From Neurospora intermedia (taxonomy: Eukaryota > Ascomycota > Sordariomycetes > Sordariales > Sordariaceae): a stretch of DNA of 64,000 nucleotides. This document shows, piece after piece, positions 11,837 through 24,330 of this stretch. The stretch covers positions 248,001-312,000 of the forward strand of contig BTPP01000011.1 of the NCBI GenBank assembly GCA_037102815.1. The letters run 5' to 3'. Within the stretch, counting starts at the first letter, position 1. Each line of letters begins with the position of its first letter. Made by a program: the position numbers and the translations under genes. Under the pieces are notes generated by a model, which was not told the DNA's origin, did not search any database, and worked only from the letters and a program-made list of their open reading frames with translations.

Positions 11837-12409
11837 TATCTATTTTACTTTGGAAGTTGCGATAGGGAAGAAGGAGGAGAAGGACCAGGAGGGGCGCCGC
11901 GTAGGGGATTATATAGACGAAGGAAGGGGCCCTTACACTGATGTAAATAGGGGTGGAACCGCGGGGTAGGAGAGTAAATAACAGGGCGGAGGTATTTACA
12001 AACGGGGGAAGGAGGCGGAAAAGCGGGGTAGTAAACGGAAAGATAGAATAGGGAAGCGGGGAGAAAGCGGAGGAAGGAATAGTAGGGAATAAGATAGAAA
12101 GGCGGCGAAGGAGGCGGCGCGCTAGGTTTAGTCCTATTCCTATTATTCCTATTATTCTAATATTAGGATAGCGCAGCGGTGGGAGAAACGAGATTATATT
12201 CGCTGTAACAGTGGGTGAGAACCGTCATAGCTGTAAGCAAAGTAGGAGCGGCGTGGTGAACTACGGCCGAAATAGAGCTGGAGGTTTTCATCCGGAGGCG
12301 CTTAACGTCTCACGATTTTCCCCTCCAAAGAATTGGAGAAGGACCTTATACCAATAAGGCGCTATAGTTTATAGTACAAGGAATAAGACTATATATATCT
12401 ATTTTACTT
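11837..12409 (+). mobile_element. 5'-truncated Tad-like LINE copy with 14-bp target duplication
   Basis: Bases 11,851-12,395 match the last ~540 bp of the full-length element at 36.2-43.2 kb (its 42,602-43,137), beginning at GGAAGTTGCGATAGGG and ending at AGTACAAGGAATAAGAC. It is flanked by perfect 14-bp direct repeats TATCTATTTTACTT at 11,837-11,850 and 12,396-12,409. 5' truncation plus a target-site duplication is the classic result of incomplete target-primed reverse transcription. It contains only the non-coding 3' region. It is one of the least RIP-damaged pieces of the left part, and its base content stands out from both flanks. Confidence 0.95.
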
Positions 12410-15400
12410 ATACTTAATTAATTCGTATATAAAGTCCTAAATTAAAACTCGCGATAATACTTATCTTTAATTTCTTTTAATAAATCTATTATTAATTATT
12501 ATATATTATTACTCTATATAGCAACCAATCACTCGCTCTATTATTACCTAACTATTATTATTACTAGTAAAGTATACCTTCGTATAATATATACACTTTC
12601 TCTACTATATATAAGTAAACTATATTTTTAATATACGTAACTATAGCCTCTTAGACCGTATAGTTAATTAAATAGCTCGTATTAACCTAGTAACTACTAT
12701 CGTAGTAATAAAGCTAAAGCTATTCAACTAATTAACGAACGCATATAAACGGAAACTATAGCTATAGCAATCCTACGGCCAAATAATAAACTCTATAATA
12801 ATTAATTATTATTTTAGTATCGATATACGCCGGTCTTATTATTAATAATTTAGAATAGGACCCATTTCTACCTTTACTTAGTAATAAACTAAGTAAATTA
12901 TTAAATTAAAAATATATACTTTTAATAAGTATACTACTTATATTAGACAATATTCGTAAATTCCTTTTATATATACCTTCTCTTCCTAAAGTTAATATAA
13001 ACTTACTTAATAATCGTTTAACTACCTCTATATCTTACTTCGCCTCTATTTAACCGAATTGCATCCGTCCGGCCAATATCTCCCTTACTTTCCTTCTATA
13101 TTTTTTCTAAATAAATAGGTCAAAGGAAGCCTTAGCGCCTAAGATCCCCCCGAATACTATTTCTACTTAAAGCGTATATTATATTATCTATAGGTATTAA
13201 ACCTTCTATACCTTAAATATATTTACTTATAGTAAATATATTACTAATATCTTATAGTATATTAATCTTATTCTCTAAGTAATACTAAAAGCTATTTAGA
13301 TGTAATATACTTTAAATATTTAATTTAACAATTAATTCGCAACGGTTGCCTATATATAATTATTCGTAATTATTACTATTAATATTGTTTAGCATTAAAA
13401 CTTACTTAAATTAATATATATTCGTCTATTTCTAATATAGAAGGAATAACCCTTACTTCTATACTATACTATTTCCGTATATTTACTATACCGATCTATA
13501 CTATTAATTATTAATATAAACCTTAATATATTTACCTACTACGCCCCTATATATAAAGGATATAGTTTATTAATATAAATTTTAGGGAATAATAAATAAC
13601 TTTAATACTATATAGGAAATAACTAAATTTTACGTTAAACGTTTTTAATGTTTTATAATTCTATTATATTTTACTAATAAATTATATCGCTATAAAGAGG
13701 AACACCTCTATAGTTATTCTAACCTAATAATACCGAATTTCTAATTGGATTATTAAAAGAGATTTCTCGCAATTTATCCCTATAATAATTCGTTCTATAA
13801 TTAAAATATAACGTACCCTCTCTCTTTAAACCGGCCGATAGTCCGTATATTTAGTAAAGTTCAATATTATTACTTATCTACTATTAATAATAAAATTAAA
13901 AATTAAAATATCCGTTAATCTCAATTAAAAAGTCCGTTAATACTATTATAATTTAATTTATATATTTAGCTTCTAGAATTTCCCTCCTCAGTTTTAAATT
14001 CTAGTAATATAAATTTTTATATTACTTCTACCCTCTAATCCCTCGTTTTTTTCGTATTAAATTAATTACGTATTTACTTTTCTATTATAGAATTTTATTA
14101 TTAATAGCGGATTATACTATTAAATTAGGTTTAATATATATATATAATATATTGTAAGGATATTATAATTCTTATTTCCTTCGCTTACGGCTTTTCCTAT
14201 CCAACCGTTACTATATTTATTATATAACCGTTTATTCAAATAATAGTACTTATACTTACCCTTTTTTATTCGTTATTCTACTCTTCAAAATTATATTATA
14301 ATTTATAATATTAATAAACCTCTCCCTTCAATTAAAGGTAGATTAATAATACCTATACCTAAAATAAATTAATTGCTTAATTATTTACCGGTCGAAATCC
14401 CAGCCCTACTTCCTGCGCTAACTGTTATCCCTTTAAAAAGTAAAACTCCCCCCCCTCTCGGCATTCCTCAAACTCTTTCCTTTTCCAACCCTATAATCTT
14501 TAGTAATATTACCGATATAAATAACTTCTTTTTTAATATACGTATATAACCGAATAATATATTTATATTGGACGAACCTATATTTATAGGTGCCCCCCTA
14601 CCTATCCTATTATATAAATTCTCCTTTTCCTTTAAAATTATTAAATATAAATAATAATTAGATTTTAAACAAGTTTTATATTTAAACTATATAATTAATT
14701 ATTATTCTATAGGGTTATATATTAAAGGTTTAATACTATTATAAAAGATTAACCCGTACGGCTTTCCCGTAATAATATTCGCTTATATATATAGAATTAG
14801 AATTTTAAAAGCCTATAATTAATATAACCTACTGGCCTAACTTAAAGGAATATCTTATTCTTATATTTTATAATAGGACCCGCGTTTTTAGAATAATACC
14901 CTATACTTTTCTAAAATAGATTCAATATATTCGCCCGAATATTTTCGAATACTAGTTTAAAGAGGATTATTACTCTCTTATAAAGCGTTTTATTAGGCCG
15001 TATATATATAATTATAATTAGGTTTATCCTATAAATACTCAAACTATTTTTAATATTAGTTAAATATATATATTAACTTACGTATCGGTTATAAACTTAA
15101 AAGGATTAAATCTATTACTAATTTAATCCTAAGAATATTATTCCTATACTCTTCTCTCTAAGTAATTTCGAAAACCTATATAAGTAAAAAGACCGACTAA
15201 TTTAAAGGTAGACGGCGGTCCCTATTAAGAAGATCTTTACTCAAACTTATTACTTTATTAGCAATATAAATAGTATACCGCTCTTAATTTCTCTTTATAA
15301 CCGTTTATAGCACGGGTCGTTTTTTATTCTTATATATTAATCGTACAAAATGAAATAATTTAAAGTAATTATATATCTTTAGCCCTATAGGGCATTATAA

Positions 15401-18050
15401 CTATTAGTATTTATTTATTTAACCGTCTCTTATTTCTAATTTTTAATTACCTTTTATAATAAAACTCAATATACCGGATATAATACTATTAATATTCAAA
15501 TACTTTTTTCTTTGTAGTATATTATACTTTATATTAATATAATTTCGGATTGTACCGATTTAAATATCGCCGATCGCTAAAATCTCAACTTCTTTAATAA
15601 CTAATTATTATATAATTCCGCCTATTTTCTTATTAATATAATTAGGCCTTTCAAATATACTATTAATAACTTTAAAATCTTTTAATTAATACTTCCCAAT
15701 AAACCTTCCCGAATAAAACCTATTAATACTTTCTCTCAATTTACAATTAGCCCCTCTAATTAACCTCTACTATAATAATATTTTTCAATTAGCGAATTTA
15801 AAAATCTTAATCGAAAGTCCCTCTTATTTAAATTATATTCGGGTTTCGAATAGTATAAGGAAGAAGCTTTTTAATATTAGTTTTCTCTAAACGGGTTTCC
15901 TCTATATATTATTCTTAAAAATAATTAACTAACTATTACTATAATTACTTCGCCGTTTTTCTTTAAAGTAAATACCCTTAATATTACTAATTATTATAAA
16001 TATAAAGATTGTATATTAGCACTAATTTACCGCCGAAGCTAAGTAACGCCTAATATTAACCATTATAAAGGCCGTATACCGCTATCGCCTAACTCCGGAA
16101 ATAATATATTAATTAATTATAAAAATCGTATTATATTTCGTACTAAGTCCTAAACACTTCTTCGGCCTATAGGTAATAGAAGTAATAAATTAATATATTA
16201 TAATTTAAAAAGTAAATCGGAGATTTTACTATTCTTCTACCTTTATTATATCGCCTTTTTCTAACCCTTTATTCCTTTAAAGGCTTATTGTAGTAAGTTA
16301 GAATTAAATAATTAACTAATAAGTAATTAATAAGTTAAAATAGATATTCAAAATTAATATTATTAAATCAACCTTTAGTTCGAACGTTACAACCTATTTT
16401 AATATATTAATCCTAATACTCTCGTAACCCCGTTCACCCCCCTTATATAAAAGAGTAATTCTATATTATATATTTATCCTTCTATTTTTAATAATTTTAT
16501 ATATAATAAACCTATATATCCTTTTTCTTCCAAAACTAACGATATAGTGCCTAAACGAATTTATTAAATAACGAAGGTCCTAAAGTAATAACAAGTATAA
16601 ATAAAAGAGATCCCAACCTTATATTAAATAATATAAGTATAGGAGGCTTACTTTTATAAATAGCTAACTATAAAATAAAAATAGAAAGTAAATGAATAAT
16701 AGCGAAGTTAAATATAATTTAGTACCGTAATTAAAATAATAAATTTACTTAGAATAATATAAAAAAATATTAGGAAAGAGTAAACTACAAGGCTAATATA
16801 TCGCTTAATCGTAATAATTTAAAAATAAAATATTTAGTAAGAATTAAGATTAATAATATCCAATTCCTTAGCAAATAATTACTAAATTTACGTAGTAACT
16901 TAGAACCGTATTATTGAAGGATATCGAAATCGGCGGTTAATAAACGGTTTAATATAGACAATTATAATAAATATTAGATATTTCTTTCGTAATTTACTTT
17001 TCTTTTATAATTCGCTTAACCAATTCTAGTATTATACAATTAAAAGAGAAAGGGTATTAAATATCGGAAGGAGGGTTATTATATATTTAATCGTATATAG
17101 TAAATTCGATTATAAATAACCAACCCTACCGTTTCTAATTATAACGCCTTTAAACTGCAATATACCTAGCCCAACCGTACTAACCGTATTACTTACCTAC
17201 TAGGTTAGAATTACTTCCTCACCCTACTTTTTTACTATTCAACCTTTCTCTATACTTATTAATAACCTTATTTCCAATCTAAACTAAGTATATTACTAAC
17301 CTTATATTATAATATTAACTATTCTACTTAAATAATTTAATAAATAGTTCGGCTATTACCTATATATACTATTAACTTTATAATTTTATACCTTTAACTA
17401 TATCCAACCAACAACTAGCGTCTTCCCTAATATAATTACCAATCCTACCTTTACTATTACAATTAATTATACTATTTATAAGCAAAATTACTAATAATAC
17501 CGTTTAAACCTAAAAACGTACTAAAATTATTAAAACGCCCGCCTATTTATAATTTACAATACCCGCTAATAAAATACCTACTTAATAACCTAATTAAATA
17601 ATAGCCTATCGGAATTTTAATATTTTAATTTTGAAAATAAATATCTTTAAAAATTAATCGCCTTAAAGGCTACTACTCTAATCCGCCAAACCCTAGCACA
17701 CCTTACCTACTATTATAATCGTTTAATAAACCGTTAAAACGCTCTATCGTATATAGTTTATAATACTCCTATTAATTAAATAGTTACTTAATATCCCAAT
17801 TTAATAATAGCCTATCGGAATTTTAATACTCTAACTTTAAAAATAAATATTTTAATAACCCTTATACCTTTCCAACCTTAAATAAAAATAGTAAATAATA
17901 TTATAATAATAATCGACTTTCCCTATTTCCTTAAATTTAGAGAAAGGCCGCTAAATAAAACTATTTCCTATAATTATTTATTTAACCTAATCCCTAATTA
18001 ACTATAAAATTTATTACAACCGGCTATTATCCCTAATAATTAAAATATTT
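12410..18050. other. RIP-mutated AT-rich DNA, contents not identifiable
   Basis: 5.6 kb with no open frame of 60 codons and no recognisable domain. It contains one member of a dispersed repeat (12,638-12,805). A slightly less mutated patch sits at about 14,385-14,500 (CCAGCCCTACTTCCTGCGC and a C9 run). Length and composition suit decayed retroelements, but I could not place reverse transcriptase or integrase motifs on either strand. Confidence 0.6.
12638..12805 (+). repeat. dispersed repeat, copy 1
   Basis: Shares the core GTAGTAATAAAGCTAAAGC-TATTCAACTA-(A)TTAACGAACGC and its flanks with 24,167-24,330. Differences are chiefly transitions. It is shorter on the left than copies 2 to 4. It may be a solo LTR or a small non-autonomous element; I see no terminal repeats to decide. 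Confidence 0.7.
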
Positions 18051-18420
18051 AATCCCTTAATAAGTCGCTGAAAGCCTAATCCCCTAATAGGTCGCCGAAA
18101 GCCCAATCCCCTAATAGGTTGTTAAAAACCTAATCCCTTAATAGGTCGCCGAGAGTCTAATCCCTTAATAGGTTGCTAATAGTCTAATCCCCCAACGGAT
18201 TACCGAAAGCCTAATCCTATAATAGTTCGCCGATAGTTTAATTCCTTAACGGATTACCGAAAGCCTAATCCTACAACGGTTTATTAATAGCCTAATCCCC
18301 TAACGGATCGCTAAAAGCCTAATTCCCTAACGGATTATTAAAAGTTTAATCCCCTAATAAATCGCTAAAAGTTTAATCCTGTAATAATTCGCTAAGAGCC
18401 TAATCCCCTAATAAATCGCC
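18051..18420. repeat. 27-bp tandem repeat, about 13.7 units, no indels
   Basis: The landmark AATCCC/AATTCC recurs at 18,051, 18,078, 18,105, 18,132 and so on to 18,402, every step exactly 27 bp. The least mutated unit reads TCGCCGAAAGCC-CAATCCCCTAATAGG. 27 is 9 codons, and one + frame gives a unit of the type SPKAxSPNR, where x is a stop codon (TAA) in most units and CAA in one unit, as expected for RIP of CAA. This suggests, but does not prove, a former Pro/Ser-rich protein repeat. No flanking domain is recognisable. Confidence 0.92.
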
Positions 18421-20611
18421 GCTATTATCTTTAATAGTAATAATAGTAGGAGTAGCGGAAGAAATCTATTTAATACTATTAATACTAAAGATTAAAATTC
18501 TCGAATAAAGGGTAAAGCGGCGAAAATATATATTCTCAAGTGCTAATATACCGCCGCCTTTATAAAGAAATATAAAGAGGAAATTTATAATTAATTTAAT
18601 CCTATTTATAACTTCGAAATACAATATATCTTTACTAAATATAAGGAGGTATATACCCTCCAATAAATAATTAAACTATAAAAATATATATTCTCGAATA
18701 TTAATGCTACTACTATTATACAATACTCCGTACTAACGAATCTATAATAATACGTAAATTAAAGGAATTAATAGAGGAAGAGCTAGTAAATACTAGAATT
18801 AATTAATTTAACCTATAAATTAAAATTTATTAACCTTAACCTATATAATTAAAAAATTATTATTGCCTTTTATATTTATAATTATTATTTAATAGTAAAA
18901 AGATAAAGATCGCAACTAACGTACCCTATATTAAACCTAATTATTCTAGAAGTTAATAATATAAATAATAATTTATTTTAATTTATTTTCTTTATTAAAA
19001 CTATTACCCTATTCGCTAACCATTCTAACCTAAGACTTATATATATATAAAGTACCTTAGTAAAGAAATAAGAGAATAGATAAAAAAAGGGAAAGCTATT
19101 AATATTAATATTAACCCTATTATTCCTAGGGAAGATAATAAGAATAAAAAGGGAGTAGAATAAATTAATATATAAAAGTAGTAGAATAAATAGGGAGGAA
19201 TCGAAGGGGAGTAAAATTAATTAGGAGGATTAAAATAAAGTATAAGACGAAATAATATTTATATTAAATAAGTAAATATAGATCGCAGTTTATAATGTTA
19301 TTTAAAAAAGAAAGAGGGTTAAATATATTTGCGAAATACTATTTAAAAAGGAGTATAGAGAACTAGTAAGGAAGAGGGAGGGGATAAAGGTAAGGAGGGG
19401 AGAAAAAGGGAAGTAAAGGGGGGATATAATATTAATTCTATAAATAACCTTATAATAATCGATATTTTATAGGGTATAATTATATAGAACGTATAATATA
19501 TAATAGAATTCGTTTATTTATATAAGGAAGATACAAGGAAGAAAAGGAATATAGGATCTATATAGTACGGCTCGTCCTATATACCAATTGAGCCCCATCC
19601 TTAGTATACGTAATTAACCTACTTATAAAGATAGTAAATCGTTACTACCATTTATATAACCAATTAAGGAGTATTTATTAACCTAATAACTATAATTATA
19701 ATAATACTACAATTAGACGGAAGGTATATATTAACCCTATAATATAATAAATAAAGAGAAACATTTATATTAATATTACTATTAAAAATAAGTATTTAAT
19801 AATTAAATTTACAAATATTTTAGGCATTAAAGTAGCTAGGGCTACCCTATAAGTATATATAAGTAATAGGTTAGTAACCTTAAAGTTTTATTAAATACTT
19901 TAAAAAATAACCTTAATATCGACGGCGATAATATAAATATTAGCCCCTACAATAGTTAGGAATAAAATTAAATTATATAAAATAATTTCCGACTATCGTA
20001 TTAATTATACTAGTTAATATAATAGATTTTCTTTCTAATTTAGGATTATCCACCTATTAAAGTAGGGGGGGGTTGGGGGGTAATTTATATTTATATATAC
20101 AATTCTTATTACCCTCTAAATAAATAAATTAACTCCTATATAAAACGTTAAGGATTATAGTAAAGATAGACAATACTATATTAACCTTTATATACCTTTT
20201 TCTATCTTCTTCCAAATCTAATATTATAAAATAATTAAATATAAAATATAATACTTTATTATAGCCCCGTCTATTTTTAAAACTAAATATTTTTTTTTTT
20301 TCATTTTAGTAGTTCGAAAATATAAAATAGTATTATTTATACTACCTTATCTATAAATATAATAAAATATAGGCCAAAATAAGAATATACTAAATATTTA
20401 GTTATTTATAGCCGAATTAGCTATATATACCTATTTAATACTATTTTTAGAAATATAGAGTATTATAAAGCTAATTAGGAATTTATAAGCGCTAAGATTT
20501 AAAAGTACTTAAGCTATAGACTCTATTAGTAGGCCTATATATTTATAGTAGGCGGAACTCTAATTAATTAATTATTAGAAATAGTACTAATAATAATAAT
20601 AATAATAGTAG
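18421..20611. other. RIP-mutated AT-rich DNA with a purine-rich tract
   Basis: No intact gene. About 19,040-19,440 is strongly purine-biased on + (many GGGA, AAGG, GAAG runs), unlike its flanks; this could be the remnant of a Lys/Glu/Gly-rich coding stretch. The frame at 18,466-18,663 on minus is a chance opening in AT-rich DNA. One dispersed-repeat member is at 19,557-19,735. Confidence 0.55.
19557..19735 (+). repeat. dispersed repeat, copy 2
   Basis: Resembles 24,105-24,310 at its left end (ACGGCTCGTCCTATATACC ... CCATCCTTAGTATA against GCGGCTTATTCTATATACC ... TATATCCTTAGTACTATA) and again at its right end (ATAATTATAATAATACTAC). The middle is diverged. All similarity was found by eye and needs alignment. 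Confidence 0.5.
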
Positions 20612-20616
20612 GCTAT

Positions 20617-20940
20617 TGTAAGGGATCTACGAGGTTTGCACGCAGGTAGGCCTTGTAAAGAGCTTGAAATAATCGACAAAGAGGAGGAAGCTCTGTGCCA
20701 GTATAGCTAGCACAGAGCCCACAGCTAAATACACGAAAGAGATGCGTAGGCATCGAAGGTGCCAGAAATGCCAAGGCTAGAAATGTAGCCCGTGCGTTAC
20801 ACCCAGAGGGATATACCCAATGGCACGCAATACATCCGGCGCCAAGACGGTAGACGGCAGCCGACTGGCCCGTACACCCAACTAGAGGGCACGCCTAACT
20901 TACACGCTAGGCAAACACTCTAGGCGCCAGCCCCGTAACA
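20617..20940 (+). repeat. left LTR
   Basis: 324 bp, TG...CA. Less mutated than its surroundings and than the right LTR. Contains an inverted repeat GCTCTGTGC (20,690-20,698) and GCACAGAGC (20,710-20,718) with an 11-nt loop, able to form a hairpin in the LTR transcript. Confidence 0.93.
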
Positions 20941-22537
20941 TTACTTCCCACCTCTCCCTTCGAAAATAGCTAGAAATATTATATATAAGAAGCCTAAATA
21001 CTCCAATACCCCCAATACTCTCGAGTATTCCTAATACCTTGCTACCTAGGTTTTTATAAAAGAAAACGATTAAATAAATAATTAACGGCCGATACTCGAG
21101 TATATCTCCCTAGGAAAGTCCTATTTATTACTTCAATACCTATCCTTTATATATACGCTAATACCGGCTCTATTCACCCCCGGGCTATATAGTAGCTACT
21201 ATACCGGGCATCCCGAACTCCGAGAACTTCGAAATACCCTATAACGCCCAATTCCATTCAACCGTAAAGACTACTATCCTACTATTCCCTATTCCTAATA
21301 ATAATAGTACACAATATATATACTTTTAATAAGACTCGCTACCACCTTATACGCCAATAAGGTACGCGCGGCCTTCCTAGGCACTTCTAAAGACTACCGG
21401 TTCTACTCTAGAATCTACCCTTCGGGTTTTACTAAGCTAATATCCATACCTCCTTAATACTTATCACCATTATTATTAATTTCGTTATTTTCTTCTAGGC
21501 CCCTTTCCAGCTCTAGAACAACCCGGATATACCGGACTTCGACCTTCTTATAGTCCTTAGCCTAATAGGAAGGTAAGCCGCAAATTATATAAGCACCCTT
21601 CTTCTTCTATTTCTTTCATTATATCTCCATTAAACCGCTAAAATTCCCTACCGGGGTAGGCCGAATTCGGGTAGCGGTAATATCCATCGGTTCCCCCTTA
21701 TCGAAGTGGACGGCGGCATTAAAGCTCGAACTCCCGGAATACCCCGTACTCCCTAAAAAATTATTACCGTTAAAACGCCGGAGAAAACTATAGAACTCCG
21801 GATAATTGTCTAATACTTCCGGCCGTTTACGGAAACGTCCGAACTATTCGTCGTTCAAGGAAGATATTAATAAATTAATAATAGCCTAATCTAACTATAT
21901 ATTAGCTTTAGCTCAGTATAAAACTTCTTCGAAGCGGATTAGGAAGTAGGATATAGATTTTCGAGACTTCTATTATAAAATAAAGAACTCGAAGCCCACC
22001 TTCTTATTTTAGTTAATTTCTCTATAATTAATTCAAAGCTTTTTAAGAAGCCCGGCCGGTATTCGGTTAGTTAGAGATTGCATAAAGGAAAATAGGGTCC
22101 GGCGAACGGCTAATAAAAGGTTAGAGTAGAAGTAATAGAACTAAGCCTCTAAATCACCAATAGTACGGCCATTAATATAAAACTTAACCTCGGCCGTATA
22201 AATCTACAAATCTAATTCCTTCTTATCACCGGTATATTTATTAAAGTGTAGAAGAACCGGCTTAGTACTAGAACTCTCCCCGGATAGGCTAGAGGCTTTT
22301 AAAGTAGCAAATTCGTTAATAAGGATTTGAATAGCTATAGCGAACTATTGCTAGCGTTCTAAAGCGTTTTAAGCCCAGGGAATAGAAACTATAGTATTAC
22401 AACAAAGGTAAAAAAAATTAGCGGCTAGAGAACTCTTCGGGCAGCTAGAGGAATCGGTACAACGGCGAATATACTAAAGACCGCTAGAAATCCGTTTAGG
22501 GGAGCTAGAGAAGGATTAAGAAGAGGGTCGATTATAA
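20941..22537 (+). pseudogene. internal region of the LTR element, no recognisable domain
   Basis: 1,597 bp with more CpG and fewer TpA than the flanking DNA, for example around 21,650-21,860 (CCGGAATACCCCGTACTCCC). Stop codons interrupt every frame. The reading I find most protein-like lies in the right half, rich in Lys, Arg, Glu and Leu, possibly a gag-like coiled segment. There is no RT, integrase, protease or zinc knuckle that I can see. It would need enzymes from an autonomous relative to move. Confidence 0.6.
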
Positions 22538-22861
22538 TATAAAGGATCTACAAGGTTTGCACGCAGGTAGGCCTTATAAAGAGCTTGAAATAATCAATAA
22601 AGAGGAGGAAGCTCTATACTAGTATAGCTAGTATAGAGCCTACAGCTAAATATACGAAAGAGATGCATAGGTATCGAAGGTGCCAGAAATGCTAAGGCCA
22701 GAAATGTAGCCCGTACGCTGCACCCAGAGGGATGCACCCAATAGTACGTAGTGCATCCGGCGCCAAGACGGCAAACGGCAGCCGACTGGCCCGTGCACCC
22801 AACCAGAGGGCACGCCTAGCTTACACGCCAAGCAAACACTCTAGGCGCCAGCCCCGTGACA
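22538..22861 (+). repeat. right LTR
   Basis: 324 bp, aligned to the left LTR without a gap. The hairpin arms here are GCTCTATAC (22,611-22,619) and GTATAGAGC (22,631-22,639): both arms carry the matching mutations, so pairing is kept. The minus-strand 61-codon frame at 22,646-22,831 lies wholly inside this LTR and has no counterpart in the left LTR, so it is not a gene. Confidence 0.93.
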
Positions 22862-24104
22862 GCTATAGAAGTTCGTATTATATACTAATATAAAATATAT
22901 TAGCTATAGGGTTCTATATAATATAATAATACTTTAATTAGGAGAAAGTAATAAAAATTAATATAAGAAACTAGAAACGCACCTTAAATATCCTACTAAC
23001 AATTATTATAAAATTAAATAATATTATATTTTTTAAATTATTATAAACTATTTTAATACTAGACTTATAATTATAACCCCTATCAAAACCTTCTAGCGTT
23101 ATATTAAAATTACTAAAACTACCATATATTTTCTTCCTTACTTATTCCTCTATTAATTTATTTTAACGCTTTAATAAAGTTTTATAAAAAATACTATTTA
23201 AAATCGTACTTTACTTAATATTATTTATAATTAATACTCCGAATATATTTTTTACATTTTAGTACAATTTAAAAATATTCCTAATAATTAATTTATAACG
23301 CTATCTAAAAATATAAAGAGAACTACCCGTATTAATATAATATAATTTTACTATAATAGTAGCAAAAACAAGCTTGTTCTTATTAATAATTATTATAATT
23401 TCTAAAGTATTAATAATTTCAACCAGGAACGTTCACAGCCCGTATACTCTCAATAGGAGTAATAAATATTTCGTAAATTTACTTAATAGTATTTAATCCT
23501 CTCTTTATAAATTTCTTCTTCTTTTTAATTACCCTTTTAAATTTACTTTATAAGGCCTATATAGACCTACTTTTAATAATATTAATTAACGCCGGATATT
23601 ACTCCTTTTTTACAATTTAATTTATACCCTATCTACCAGATTCAATACGAAGTAGTCTAAAAAAAAATACCCCCTATATAATATTATCTACCTTTTTCTT
23701 CGTTCTAGTAGGCCTCTTCTTACCTTTTCTATTTTTAAGTAAATTCTACTCCTTATTTACTACTTTAGGGTTTAATATAGGAGGAATAATATCTATCTAG
23801 TATATTAACCCCCGAATAAACTTTTTTTATTTTATAAATATATATATAATTATAATTAGTAAAAATAATATAATAATCCTACTAGTATAGACGTACACCC
23901 TATAGGGAAATTAAGGTATATAAGAAATTAAGCTAACGCCCCTTCCGAATTCGATTCTAGCGTTAAAGGCTATAACTTCTATCTTTCAAAAATTTAATTA
24001 TATAAAAGTATATTCCTTCGAAACTAATTATATAATAATGTTTAATAAAGAAAGGTAGAAATATACTATATATATTATATAATAAGAGAGCCCCTTATAA
24101 TTAT

Positions 24105-24330
24105 ATATAGCGGCTTATTCTATATACCCTAGTTGAAAATAAACTATATCCTTAGTACTATATACCTATAGCCTTTAAAATTATATAATTAATTAAATAA
24201 TTAGAATTAATTTAATAATTACTATTGTAGTAATAAAGCTAAAACTATTCAACTATTCAACGAACGTATATTAACGGTAATTATAATTATAATAGTCCCG
24301 TAGTTAAATAATAATTATAGTAAGGCTAAC
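24105..24330 (+). repeat. dispersed repeat, copy 3
   Basis: Contains both landmarks of the family: TATATCCTTAGTACTATA at about 24,147 and GTAGTAATAAAGCTAAAAC at about 24,228, followed by TATTCAACGAACG. It matches copy 1 over its right two thirds and copy 4 in reverse complement over most of its length. Confidence 0.72.

Larger units (their letters stand above)
20612..22866 (+). mobile_element. LTR retrotransposon, 2,245 bp, probably non-autonomous
   Basis: Two direct repeats of identical length, 324 bp, at 20,617-20,940 and 22,538-22,861, enclose 1,597 bp. The ends are TG...CA in the left LTR (TGTAAGGGATC ... CCCCGTAACA); the right LTR has TATAAAGGATC ... CCCCGTGACA. A perfect 5-bp target duplication GCTAT lies at 20,612-20,616 and 22,862-22,866. 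A purine-rich GAGAAGGATTAAGAAGAGGG at 22,508-22,527 is a candidate polypurine tract, which sets the + orientation. The internal part is too short for a full gag-pol, and no protease, RT or integrase motif is visible. It could encode a decayed gag-like or unrelated protein. I count about 35 LTR differences, every one a transition. Confidence 0.93.

Noticed and set aside
20612-20940. The 20.6 and 22.5 kb repeats as two MITE or solo copies
   Set aside because: Equal length, direct orientation, TG...CA ends and a shared GCTAT duplication outside both ends make them LTRs of one element.
22646-22831. 61-codon minus-strand frame in the right LTR
   Set aside because: It is not open in the left LTR and arises from loss of stops by transitions.
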